In this document: positions 51,471 to 59,472 of the stretch, piece by piece
How the letters are laid out: the number at the start of each line of letters is the position of its first letter
Position numbering within the stretch: the first letter of the stretch is position 1
Source of the DNA: Verrucomicrobiota bacterium
GTDB lineage: Bacteria; Verrucomicrobiota; Verrucomicrobiia; JABWAM01
Reading direction: 5' to 3'
NCBI GenBank assembly: GCA_023269615.1
Contig: JAHFSY010000005.1
Location: forward strand, 1 to 64,000
Length of the DNA stretch: 64,000 nt
Notes under the pieces: generated by a model
Told to the model about the DNA's origin: nothing
What the model saw: only the letters and a program-made list of their open reading frames with translations
Database searches by the model: none
Made by a program: the position numbers and the translations under genes

Positions 51471-52196
51471 ATGAAAGCCGTTGTCCTGATGCTCGCCCAT
51501 AATGCCGAGCGCACGATTGCGAAAACGTTCGCGGCGTTGCCCGATTCGTTGAAGCCCAACGTGATCGTGGGCGATGATTGCAGTTCCGACAAGACGAGCG
51601 AGGTGGCACGGTCTCTCGGCATGCGGGTGGTGCGGCACGAGCGCAACCTCAATTACGGCGGCAACCTGAAACGCCTCTACAAAATATTTCTCGAGGAGGG
51701 CGGTGATGTTGCCGTCGAAATTCATGCCGATTACCAGTACGAGCCAAGCCTCGCCGACCTCATGGTGGAATACATTACGCGCGGCCATTACGATGTGATC
51801 CAGGGAAATCGCATCCGTTCCCGATCGGATGCCCTCTCCGGTGGAATGCCCCTCTACCGTTACCTGGGCAATCGTGTGCTCACCCTTGCGGAGAATCTTT
51901 GGTTTGGCACGGTCTTCGGCGAATGGCACAGCGGCATGCGCGCCTATTCTCGGGAAGTGATTGCCGACATGCCTCTCGAGACATTCAGCGATACACACTC
52001 GTTTGCGAGCGACATCATGATGTGCTGTGTCGCGCGCGGCTATCGCATCGCTGAAGTTCCATGCCCGGTCCGCTACGAGAAGGAGAGTTCCTCGGTAAGC
52101 GTGCCGGGACTTTTCCATTACACTTTCAAAACTCTGGCCTCATCCCTGAAATACCCGCCCTGGCGCCGCGCAAAGCCCCGTCACAAGCGGCTGTAG
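51471..52196 (+). CDS. Glycosyltransferase family 2
   Basis: This 241-residue GT2 of the DPM1-like fold begins VVLMLAHNAERTI, with IVGDDCSSDKTSE (about 32-44) and EIHADYQYEP (about 84-93) in place of the usual DxD. It lacks C-terminal membrane segments. No Shine-Dalgarno is visible because a period-7 array occupies the upstream region. Its stop codon TAG lies inside a repeat half-element (52192-52215). The donor and acceptor are unknown. Confidence 0.88.
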   Translation: MKAVVLMLAHNAERTIAKTFAALPDSLKPNVIVGDDCSSDKTSEVARSLGMRVVRHERNLNYGGNLKRLYKIFLEEGGDVAVEIHADYQYEPSLADLMVEYITRGHYDVIQGNRIRSRSDALSGGMPLYRYLGNRVLTLAENLWFGTVFGEWHSGMRAYSREVIADMPLETFSDTHSFASDIMMCCVARGYRIAEVPCPVRYEKESSSVSVPGLFHYTFKTLASSLKYPPWRRAKPRHKRL

Positions 52197-52215
52197 GAGC
52201 CGTTGCCAACAGCGA
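52192..52215. repeat. Single arm of a TGTAGGA-type repeat
   Basis: The 24 bases starting TGTAGGAGCCG resemble one arm of the doublet at 55212-55285, with several substitutions. The stop codon of the upstream GT2 (TAG at 52194-52196) falls within it, so the repeat seems to supply the end of that gene. No matching second arm is seen. Confidence 0.55.
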
Positions 52216-52232
52216 GCCTCCACTTCATTTGC

Positions 52233-53225
52233 TCAGTACGTGTCCGTGTGAAAGATCACCTGGGCACCGGTCTTGTCAAACTTGAATGGAACCCAGACGC
52301 GAATCTGCTTCAGTGCGTCCATGATTTTCTGGTGCTGATACGGCGGGGCGAGGAACGCGACGAATCCCCCTCCTCCCGCCCCAAGCAATTTGCCACCATA
52401 AGCGCCGGCCTTGCGCGCGGTCTCGTAAAGGTCGTCAATCTCCCCGTTGCTCACCCCTGGCGCGAGCGTCCGCTTCAGCCTCCAGCTCTTGTCGAGCAAC
52501 GAGCCGATCTCCAAAATATCCGCCCTTCGATTCAGCAGCGTGAGGGCATCCTTTGCAATATCGTGAATTTCGCTCATGCGGGACTTTCCGCTCTCGATGG
52601 TTTTCATCTGCTGTCCCGCAAGGTCGGTGGCGTTGCGCGTGACGCCCGTAAAGCCAAGCAACACATGTTCCTCCAGCGCCTGCATGTATTCAGGAGGCAG
52701 AATAAACGAGGCCGCATTGTAATCCCCGTTGCGTTCAATCTGGATGACGCGAAATCCTCCATGAGCAGCCAGGATCTGGTCCTGAATGCCCACATTTTCG
52801 TGGATGACATCCTGCTCCACCTTGATCGCCTCATCGGCCAGCTTGATTTTCGTTGGAAGCTCATGCCGCATCGCATGAAGGGCCAGCAGCAGCCCGACGG
52901 TGAATGTCGAGCTCGATCCCAAACCCGATCGTGCGGGCAGGTCTCCGTCATGGTGCACCTCCACGCCATCACGAATCTTGAGAAAGGAAAGTGCACCGCG
53001 AATCGCCGGATGCTGAATGTCATCGTTGGATTGGACGAGCTCCGTCTTCGAGTAGACAATGCGCGTCTTGTAATCAAAAAATGGCGGCAACGACCGGCAC
53101 GAGATGTAACAATATCGTTGAAACGTGGTGCCGATGACCAGCCCTCCGTGCTCGGAAAAATAGGGACGGTAGTCGGTTCCCCCGCCGAAGAAGGACAAAC
53201 GAAATGGTGTGCGGGTGATGATCAC
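52233..53225 (-). CDS. GHMP kinase, D-glycero-D-manno-heptose 7-phosphate kinase-like
   Basis: This 330-residue GHMP-superfamily kinase resembles HddA, which phosphorylates heptose 7-phosphate at C1 in GDP-heptose synthesis. The N-terminus TRTPFRLSFFGGGTD is characteristic, followed by the ATP loop DLPARSGLGSSSTFT (about 94-108) and a C-terminal GAYGGKLLGAGGGGFV block (about 277-292). Isomerase, phosphatase and guanylyltransferase partners (GmhA, GmhB, HddC) are not in this window. A heptose in the polysaccharide is therefore suggested but unproven. Confidence 0.87.
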   Translation of the reverse strand: MIITRTPFRLSFFGGGTDYRPYFSEHGGLVIGTTFQRYCYISCRSLPPFFDYKTRIVYSKTELVQSNDDIQHPAIRGALSFLKIRDGVEVHHDGDLPARSGLGSSSTFTVGLLLALHAMRHELPTKIKLADEAIKVEQDVIHENVGIQDQILAAHGGFRVIQIERNGDYNAASFILPPEYMQALEEHVLLGFTGVTRNATDLAGQQMKTIESGKSRMSEIHDIAKDALTLLNRRADILEIGSLLDKSWRLKRTLAPGVSNGEIDDLYETARKAGAYGGKLLGAGGGGFVAFLAPPYQHQKIMDALKQIRVWVPFKFDKTGAQVIFHTDTY

Positions 53226-53233
53226 CAGAAGAA

Positions 53234-53325
53234 AAGGATGAGGGATGCCCGCGCTACGCCGTAGGCTTCGGCGAGGCGAGAAGGATGAGGGATGAAAAAC
53301 GGAGGGACACGCTCCGTCGTGTCCG
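53234..53325. repeat. Mosaic of short repeats between GHMP kinase and epimerase genes
   Basis: AAGGATGAGGGATG occurs twice (53234-53247 and 53281-53294), flanking the hairpin-prone word CTACGCCGTAGGC. It is followed by a stem element with GGACAC...GTGTCC and CGGAG...CTCCG pairing (53300-53325). No gene lies in this gap. The pieces resemble fragments of palindromic elements, without complete ends. Confidence 0.5.
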
Positions 53326-53340
53326 CGGGCTCAAGGGTGC

Positions 53341-54273
53341 TCATACATTGGAAAACTGGTTGCGGCGGATGATGCGGAATGCCTTGAGCAACTCCTGTAT
53401 GCCATCGTCCAGACCCACGGTGGTGCGAAATCCCGTCGCTTCAATGCGGGCATTGCTCACGATATAATTTCGCTGGTCGGGATCCTTGCCCACCTCCGAA
53501 ACCATGAACTGAAATTCAGGCACGTGTTTTCGGATCACTTCGCACAACTCCCACTTGCTCAGGTTCGCCTCGCTGAGCCCCACGTTGTAGGGCTGTCCCT
53601 TCATCTTTTCAAAATTCTGCAACGCGTGTGCAAACGCACCCGCGGCGTCCCGTACGTGGAGGTAGTTGCGCTTGAAATGAGGCTCGAACAACACCACAAA
53701 CCGGTCCGACACGGCCCGGTACGTAAAATCGTTGACGAGCAGGTCCAGCCTCATGCGCGGGCTGGCACCAAACACCGTTGCAAAGCGAAAGACCACGCAT
53801 CCTCCGCGGTCGAGCAGGAATTTTTCCACTTCCACCTTGAGCCGCCCGTAAAGTGAAACGGGATTCAATGGTGAATCCTCCGTGCAATGCATGCCACTGC
53901 CGCCGATGCCGTACCCGCTGTTTGTGTTCGGAAAAATGATGAATTGCTGGCGGCCCGCCAGGGTGGCGATCATCTTCACGGCATCATGATTCACCGTGCG
54001 CGCCGCCACGGGATCGCGGTCGCACAACGGCGCTCCGGTCATGCACGCAAGAGGAAGGATGGCGTCGGCATTGGATACCAGGTCCTTCACAATCCGCTCA
54101 TCGCGCGCATCGCCACGCGCAAAGGAAAATTTACGATTGTTGCAACATTCGAGCAACGAGTTCTGTCCGTAGAGGAGATTGTCGAGCACCGTCACTTCAT
54201 GTCCATCCACAAGCAGCTTGGGGACGAGGATGGACCCGATGTAGCCTGCGCCGCCTGTTACGAGAACTTTCAT
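53341..54273 (-). CDS. NAD-dependent epimerase/dehydratase (SDR)
   Basis: This 310-residue extended SDR has GGAGYIGSIL (about 7-16), an active-site FPNTNSGYG (about 113-121, Thr-Asn-Ser in place of the usual SSS), YGRLK as YxxxK near 143-147, and RNYLHVRDAA near 201-210. It resembles UDP-sugar epimerases. An ATGA overlap joins it to the upstream GDP-fucose synthase gene. Confidence 0.87.
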   Translation of the reverse strand: MKVLVTGGAGYIGSILVPKLLVDGHEVTVLDNLLYGQNSLLECCNNRKFSFARGDARDERIVKDLVSNADAILPLACMTGAPLCDRDPVAARTVNHDAVKMIATLAGRQQFIIFPNTNSGYGIGGSGMHCTEDSPLNPVSLYGRLKVEVEKFLLDRGGCVVFRFATVFGASPRMRLDLLVNDFTYRAVSDRFVVLFEPHFKRNYLHVRDAAGAFAHALQNFEKMKGQPYNVGLSEANLSKWELCEVIRKHVPEFQFMVSEVGKDPDQRNYIVSNARIEATGFRTTVGLDDGIQELLKAFRIIRRNQFSNV

Positions 54274-55208
54274 GATTCACACTTCGAAAGAAACCAGTCG
54301 TACGTTTGCTTGAGACCTGTCCACAGGTCCGTCTGGGGACGCCACCCTAGTTTGCGCACAACCGTGGAGTCGAGGCTTTTTTGGTCCGCGCCATCGGGTT
54401 TGCTCCTGTTCCACTTGAGTTTGCCATCAAATTTCATCATGCGAGAGATGTGCCCTGCCAGCTCAGCCACTGAACACACGGCGCCAGATCCCACGTTAAC
54501 CGGTTCGTCGCCTTTATGAAGCGCAAGAAGCACAAGGCAGGCGTCAATCAGATCATCCACGAAAAGAAATTCACGCGTCGCCTTTCCTGTTCCCCACAAG
54601 GTCACGCCTTTTGCGCCATTCTTCTTCGCCTCGTGAAATCGACGGATCAATGCGGAAACCACATGTGATCGTTCCGTGTCGAAATGGTCCCCGGGCCCGT
54701 ACAGGTTTGAGGGAATGGCCGTGATGTAGCGCGTTCCATGTTGACGGTTGTACGCCGCGCACATTTCCGCGCCCGCCAGCTTCGCCAATGCATAGGGCTG
54801 GCTGGTCGGCTCCATCCTGCCGGTCAGCAGCATCTCCGGTGACATGGGTCGGTCGCTCTCCTTCGGATACATGCAACCACTCCCAAAGTTTAGAAATTGA
54901 CGAACACCAAACTTCCACGCGCCATGAATCAGGTTGGTCTGAATCATCAGGTTCGTGTGAATGAATTCCGCTGGAAATTTCGAATTGGCCGCAATGCCTC
55001 CCACGCGCCCGGCGGCATTGATCACCAGCTCGGGTCGGTGCAGGTCCAGAAATTTCTCCACTTCCGCTGTGCGTGTCAAATCCAGTTCCCGATGCGTGGC
55101 CAGCAACAGATGCGTCCCTTCGCGTTCAAGCCGTCTTTTCAGCGCAGAACCCACCAGACCGGTGTGTCCCGCGAGATAAATACGCCTTCCTTTAAAAATG
55201 AAGCTCAT
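54270..55208 (-). CDS. fcl: GDP-L-fucose synthase
   Basis: This 312-residue enzyme belongs to the GDP-L-fucose synthase family, the bifunctional epimerase/reductase converting GDP-4-keto-6-deoxy-mannose to GDP-L-fucose. Evidence: LAGHTGLVGSAL (about 13-24), INAAGRVGGIAANS (about 63-76), FGSGCMYPK (about 108-116), and YALAKLAGAEMC with YxxxK near 137-148, followed by SNLYGPGDHFD. These match the family well. The Gmd dehydratase that makes its substrate is not identified in this window. It is coupled to the epimerase gene. Confidence 0.92.
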   Translation of the reverse strand: MSFIFKGRRIYLAGHTGLVGSALKRRLEREGTHLLLATHRELDLTRTAEVEKFLDLHRPELVINAAGRVGGIAANSKFPAEFIHTNLMIQTNLIHGAWKFGVRQFLNFGSGCMYPKESDRPMSPEMLLTGRMEPTSQPYALAKLAGAEMCAAYNRQHGTRYITAIPSNLYGPGDHFDTERSHVVSALIRRFHEAKKNGAKGVTLWGTGKATREFLFVDDLIDACLVLLALHKGDEPVNVGSGAVCSVAELAGHISRMMKFDGKLKWNRSKPDGADQKSLDSTVVRKLGWRPQTDLWTGLKQTYDWFLSKCES

Positions 55209-55211
55209 GCT

Positions 55212-55285
55212 TGTAGGAACCGCTGACAGCGGCGACCGGGAGAAAAGGACCAGCTCAGAGATCGCCGCTGACAGCGGTTCCTACA
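55212..55285. repeat. Perfect inverted repeat doublet (TGTAGGAACC...GGTTCCTACA)
   Basis: Arms of 24 bases at 55212-55235 and 55262-55285 are exact inverted copies separated by 26 bases. Each arm also contains its own stem CCGCTG-A-CAGCGG. The element lies downstream of dnaN and upstream of the fcl gene on the same strand, and could end dnaN transcripts. It is the best-preserved member of the GTAG...CTAC class here. Confidence 0.85.
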
Positions 55286-55327
55286 TGTCAGAGACAAATC
55301 AACACAGCAAATCATTCACGAGGACAC

Positions 55328-56422
55328 TCAACCCACGCGCATCGGCATGATGACGTAGAGGAAGGGAGCGTTGATCTTGATGACACCAGGGCTGAGATCA
55401 TCGGTCAGTTCAAAAAAAATTTCGTCGTTCTCGAGGTTGCGCAAAGGATCCATGAGAAACGCCGGGTTAAATCCGATGGCAATTTCAGGTCCCTTGTAAT
55501 TGATCGCCAGACTTTCCCGCGACTCACCCACATCGGGTGAGTTTGCGGTGATGGCCAGGTTGTTTTTTGTGAAATGAAGCTTCACCGCGTTGTTTTTTTC
55601 ACTCACAAGCAACGACGCCCGGCGCAACGCCTGGTGAAAAGTTTCACGCTCCAAAGAAATCCTTTCCTTGGCCTCGGGGGGGATGACCTGGCGATAATTT
55701 GGATACACCCCTTCCACCTGCTTGCTCACGAGAAGTGTCCCGTCCATGTCAAATGAGATCTGGTTCTCGGTGAAGTGAACCGTTACGCTCCCCTTGTCCT
55801 TGAGGAGTCTTTGCACTTCACTGACAGTTTTGCTCGGCAACAGCAATTCCCCCTTCGTATCCTTGGGAAGGTCCATGTCCAACTCCACCAGTCCCAAACG
55901 CCGCCCATCCGTTGCCACCACCACCAGCTTGTCATCTTTCAAGCTCAACAAAATTCCGTTGAGGACAAATCGAGTCTCATCGTTTGACATTGCGTACGAT
56001 GTTTTCTTTAGAGCATCCTTGAGTGTTTTTTGCTCCATCGTGAAGGATTTGGCACCGCTCAGCTTCGGTAGCTGTGGAAAATCACCCTCGGGAAGGCCCA
56101 CAATTTTAAAATGAGACCCGCCACTTTGTATGGAAGCGACATTTTTGTCGTCCACATCCAGCTCCACGTCGCTGTGAGCCAGTTCGCGGACGATCGTAAA
56201 AAGACGGCGAGCCGGAAGAGTGACGGCCCCCTCGCGTACCACCTCGGCATCAATCGGGCAACGAACACCAACATCCAAGTCGGTGGTGGTCATCGTAACT
56301 CCACCTTTCTGGGCGCGAATGAGGACGTTCGAAAGAATGGGAAGAGTGCTTCTCGTGCTGACCACATTTTGAACCTGTTGCAGTCCGTCCAAAAATTTTT
56401 CCTTAGCGAAGCGCAATTTCAT
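55328..56422 (-). CDS. dnaN: DNA polymerase III beta subunit (sliding clamp)
   Basis: The sliding clamp (364 aa, usual length) encircles DNA as a dimer and tethers the replicative polymerase. The start MKLRFAKEKFLDGLQQVQ, the block TLPILSNVLI near 28-37, and the ending FLYVIMPMRVG (the clamp C-terminus where partner proteins bind) are diagnostic. No dnaA or recF gene is adjacent. An AGGAA site precedes the ATG. The upstream non-coding gap contains DnaA-box-like words. Confidence 0.96.
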   Translation of the reverse strand: MKLRFAKEKFLDGLQQVQNVVSTRSTLPILSNVLIRAQKGGVTMTTTDLDVGVRCPIDAEVVREGAVTLPARRLFTIVRELAHSDVELDVDDKNVASIQSGGSHFKIVGLPEGDFPQLPKLSGAKSFTMEQKTLKDALKKTSYAMSNDETRFVLNGILLSLKDDKLVVVATDGRRLGLVELDMDLPKDTKGELLLPSKTVSEVQRLLKDKGSVTVHFTENQISFDMDGTLLVSKQVEGVYPNYRQVIPPEAKERISLERETFHQALRRASLLVSEKNNAVKLHFTKNNLAITANSPDVGESRESLAINYKGPEIAIGFNPAFLMDPLRNLENDEIFFELTDDLSPGVIKINAPFLYVIMPMRVG

Positions 56423-56754
56423 TTGTTGAATTCCTCGAAAAAGGGAGTTGCTCGAGTTGTTAATATCGTAGATGCCTCTTGATGTCTCTTTTACTTAAAA
56501 GAGTCATCATAATAAGGACAGTGAATAATGTAAATATTATTTATAAATCTTTCACCGATAGCAATTTGCAGCAATTTTTGAGCTGTAAACAAGTCAAAAA
56601 TACAGGCCGAAATCACAACCGTTGTTCACACAAAATTACAGATGCTTCTTATTCACAAGCAGTTCGCTGGTAGTTCGGTCTCCAAAATCAAGGCTCGGAG
56701 CGTGGCCTGAAAACCGCCTCGGTTGCTCACAAGTTATTTTCAGCAACGACAACT
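56423..56754. other. AT-rich gap upstream of dnaN: candidate replication origin
   Basis: This 332-base non-coding gap is AT-rich, especially 56461-56580. It contains TTGTTCACA (56622-56630), TTATTCACA (56649-56657), TTGCTCACA (56723-56731) and, on the other strand, TTATTCACT (56520-56528), all close to the DnaA-box consensus TTATCCACA. Several short AT stretches such as AATATTATTTATAAAT could melt as an unwinding element. dnaN lies directly beside it, a common but not universal neighbour of oriC. The dnaN promoter is presumably here too. Confidence 0.5.
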
Positions 56755-57168
56755 TCATCCACTAAAAGACAGGTTTTTAACGCCGATGGCCGAGCAGGCG
56801 TTGAGAACGTCCACCACGCGTTGATGAATTACATCGGGTTGGGGACTGATGACGATGGGGGTCCGGTCGCCAAAGAATTCCATCTGTTCCTTGAGTTTGC
56901 TACGTACGCGTAAAAGATCGCGATCACTGGCTTCGGCCAACGGCAGGTCGTTGATGTTTACCGTGCCATCGGGGTCAATGCCGATGATGAGTTCGACGTC
57001 ATTCTTCAGTCCATATACGGGCGGGCCGGGAAGATTGACCTTGATCACATTTTCCTCCTCGCGATTCATGTATTGGATCATGAAAAAGACCAGCATGACG
57101 AGAATGAGATCAATCATCGGCGCAAGCTGAAAGCCAATCTCACCTTCCGATGTATTTGAGCCGGCCAT
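56755..57168 (-). CDS. exbD: ExbD/TolR family biopolymer transport protein
   Basis: This 137-residue protein has one transmembrane helix (about 18-38) with the conserved aspartate in QLAPMIDLILVMLVFFM, then a periplasmic domain ending near VDVLNACSAIGVKNLSFSG. ExbD-type proteins work with ExbB to use proton motive force for outer-membrane transport or for Tol functions. No ExbB partner gene is adjacent. The ATG at 57168 is preferred to the one at 57183 because it begins the usual N-terminus. Confidence 0.92.
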   Translation of the reverse strand: MAGSNTSEGEIGFQLAPMIDLILVMLVFFMIQYMNREEENVIKVNLPGPPVYGLKNDVELIIGIDPDGTVNINDLPLAEASDRDLLRVRSKLKEQMEFFGDRTPIVISPQPDVIHQRVVDVLNACSAIGVKNLSFSG

Positions 57169-57265
57169 GGATGTCCAAAACAAGGACGCTCACAATCTAC
57201 TTCATATTTAAACTGGCGCAAGTGGAGGGAGTGACATTTTTTGACCGGTCGTGTACATTTTTTCA

Positions 57266-58378
57266 ATGCGCTTTATCGTCCATGCTTGCGCCTTGTTTTT
57301 TTTTCCATGCCTACTCTTGGGCGCCGAGCAGGTGGTGGAGGTTCCGCCGGTCTCGTACAACGGGGCCCTTTTCGTCAATGCCAAGGCTCGTAAACTTTAT
57401 GCGGGATGGGGACAGCAGGAAGGTGAGTATGAAAAGGGGCTTTTCGTCTATGATATTCAAGCTGACGGGACATTGACCGGCAGCGACGAGAGGATTTACC
57501 CGAACTCGCCCGATCCCTTCATCACGGATTCCGAACACTCACCCACCTATTTTCTTCGGGCCGTCGGGTGCATGCTGTTGTCGCGCGATGAGCACAAGCT
57601 CTACCTGGGCGTGCAGGGAAATCGCCATAGCGAATCCAAGACGCTGGTCGTGTACGACCTGGATGACAAGGGCGAGCCGAAAGGCAAACCGCGCGGATAT
57701 CCCATTGGCAATTTTCACCTGGGCATTTCCCATATGCTGCTCGATCCCAAGCTCGACCTTCTCTACACGATCGGCTGGGGCGGCAGCGGGCTTTTTACGA
57801 TGCCGCTCGACAAGGCGGGCGAACCCAGGGGCGAGCCCCAGACGTACGGCTTCGGGTACAACGCCAAGAGCGCCATGATACCCAGCGAAAAATATACGGT
57901 GCTGATTTTCGGTGGCCAGACGAGCGTTCTCGAAGTGGGCGATCTCACGCCCGATGGGATGCTGCAACTGCCGGTCACCTCGGTTCCAATTCCCGATATC
58001 AAGGACGTCGTACAACTCGCGCGCGTGGGCCGCTTCCTCTACTTTGTTGACCGAAAAAAGCTATATTGTTGGCCGCTCGACAAGGAGTGGCGGCCAGTTG
58101 ACAACCCAAAGGCGATGCCCGGCATCCTGCCCATCAGCGTATGGGAAGGCGTGCATTCCTCGCTCTACGTGGTGGAAGGCGAATATGTGCCCGCTGGAAA
58201 AAAAGGGGACCCTCCCAAACTGGTATCAACGAAGATTGCACGCTACAAACCCGACGACAAGGGCAACCTGGGCAAGGCCGCTTACGTTACCGAAACGTTT
58301 GAAAAGAAGACCGTATATACGATGACCGTGGACGAATCGAGTGGAACGATCTACGTGAGCCTCGGCGCGCTTCCGTGA
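57266..58378 (+). CDS. Secreted beta-propeller-like protein (paralog)
   Basis: This 370-residue protein has a signal peptide (about 1-20, ending near LLLGAEQ) and blade-like units with the same turns as its paralog at 25411: YDLDDKGEPKGKP, MPLDKAGEPRGEP and a terminal VDESSGTIYVS. It is presumably exported. The function is unknown. It is divergent from exbD. Confidence 0.75.
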   Translation: MRFIVHACALFFFPCLLLGAEQVVEVPPVSYNGALFVNAKARKLYAGWGQQEGEYEKGLFVYDIQADGTLTGSDERIYPNSPDPFITDSEHSPTYFLRAVGCMLLSRDEHKLYLGVQGNRHSESKTLVVYDLDDKGEPKGKPRGYPIGNFHLGISHMLLDPKLDLLYTIGWGGSGLFTMPLDKAGEPRGEPQTYGFGYNAKSAMIPSEKYTVLIFGGQTSVLEVGDLTPDGMLQLPVTSVPIPDIKDVVQLARVGRFLYFVDRKKLYCWPLDKEWRPVDNPKAMPGILPISVWEGVHSSLYVVEGEYVPAGKKGDPPKLVSTKIARYKPDDKGNLGKAAYVTETFEKKTVYTMTVDESSGTIYVSLGALP

Positions 58379-58394
58379 TTTCGTGGTTGAAACA

Positions 58395-59453
58395 TCAAAC
58401 CCGGTGCCGCGTGTATTCGTGGCGGCACTGCAAACCGCGTGCAATCCAGAATTCGCGCTTTGCCGGCAACGCGTAAAAGCTGTCCACCGTGAGTCCGGCA
58501 TAATTGTTTTCACGCATCGAATGCACGCAGATGCTCATGCCTTTTCGGGGATGATGATCGCGCAGGATGGCCTCGACCACATGGCGGTCCACGCGACCGT
58601 TGTGTTTCTGCATCAATTCCGTGGCGCGGCAGGTGCGGTTGAGCGTGGTTATCTTGTAGCTGTCGCGCGGAACTTTCTGCCCCGACAGGCGGACCAGCCG
58701 TTTGCTCTCAAAATGATTTGCACGGTCCACCACGTCCACACATCGCTCCACCTCGAGCTCGCCGTTGAGCGACTCAATCACAAAGACATCGCCGTTTGCG
58801 TCGGCGACAAAAAAGATGAACGAGCCGGCGATGCGCGTGCGTCGCAACAGCGACAGCACCTCGGCGCAGGAGTGACGCGTAAAAATTCCTGCCAGGAGGG
58901 CGTAGGTGGGAATTCCGACGCGGGGCTTTATTTTCGGTGTATAGCCCGTTCCCGTCCAGACGAGTGACAGGCCAAATTCGTTCACGCCCGCGCAAGCCCA
59001 GAGGCCGGGATACGCGTAGGTGAGCATCCGGGGCATGCTGTCCGTGCGCGAGCGGATCAAGGATGACCACGGATACATGCGCGAGTTCCAGTCCCAATTC
59101 TGGCCGATGATCGGCCTGCCGTCCCTCGACCCGCCGCGCGTTGCGCCCACGGCAGAACATGGCTTGGTGTGAACAATTTCTTCGTGAAGAAGAATCAGGG
59201 TGATTTCCTCCGGAGACAAATCTGATCCGCGCGCCATTCCGAGAATCCATTCTGTGACGGGCTGCAGCCAGTCTTTCAGGTGGGTCCAACATTGACGCGC
59301 GTACGAACGGCGGGCGCGATCCGGCAAGACTTCCATCACCATGATGGCCCGTATCAGCTCAGCCTGGGAGCGCCCATATTCCTCGCCGCACTGGCGGGCA
59401 GTGCCGCGAAGCTCCAGCAGGGTGTGCGTGCTGGGAAGCAGTCTGGCTTTCAT
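58395..59453 (-). CDS. C45-family peptidase / acyl-CoA:6-aminopenicillanate acyltransferase-like protein
   Basis: This 352-residue Ntn-hydrolase-fold protein is of the C45/isopenicillin N acyltransferase type. The candidate nucleophile is the cysteine in HTKPCSAVGATRGG (about 102-115), followed by GRPIIGQNWDWN, typical of the family. Relatives self-cleave before the cysteine and hydrolyse or exchange amide bonds. The natural substrate is unknown; a beta-lactam role is not implied. The ATG at 59453 is preferred to 59516. It ends 17 bases from the convergent propeller gene. Confidence 0.87.
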   Translation of the reverse strand: MKARLLPSTHTLLELRGTARQCGEEYGRSQAELIRAIMVMEVLPDRARRSYARQCWTHLKDWLQPVTEWILGMARGSDLSPEEITLILLHEEIVHTKPCSAVGATRGGSRDGRPIIGQNWDWNSRMYPWSSLIRSRTDSMPRMLTYAYPGLWACAGVNEFGLSLVWTGTGYTPKIKPRVGIPTYALLAGIFTRHSCAEVLSLLRRTRIAGSFIFFVADANGDVFVIESLNGELEVERCVDVVDRANHFESKRLVRLSGQKVPRDSYKITTLNRTCRATELMQKHNGRVDRHVVEAILRDHHPRKGMSICVHSMRENNYAGLTVDSFYALPAKREFWIARGLQCRHEYTRHRV

Positions 59454-59472
59454 CGAGAAAACCGTGGATGAA

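Noticed and set aside
52203-53264. A 353-residue open frame antisense to the GHMP kinase
   Set aside because: The sense strand encodes a clear GHMP kinase, and this frame has no family features.
58395-59453. Beta-lactam biosynthesis role for the C45-type protein
   Set aside because: The family is broad and no beta-lactam biosynthesis genes are nearby, so only the fold-level assignment is kept.
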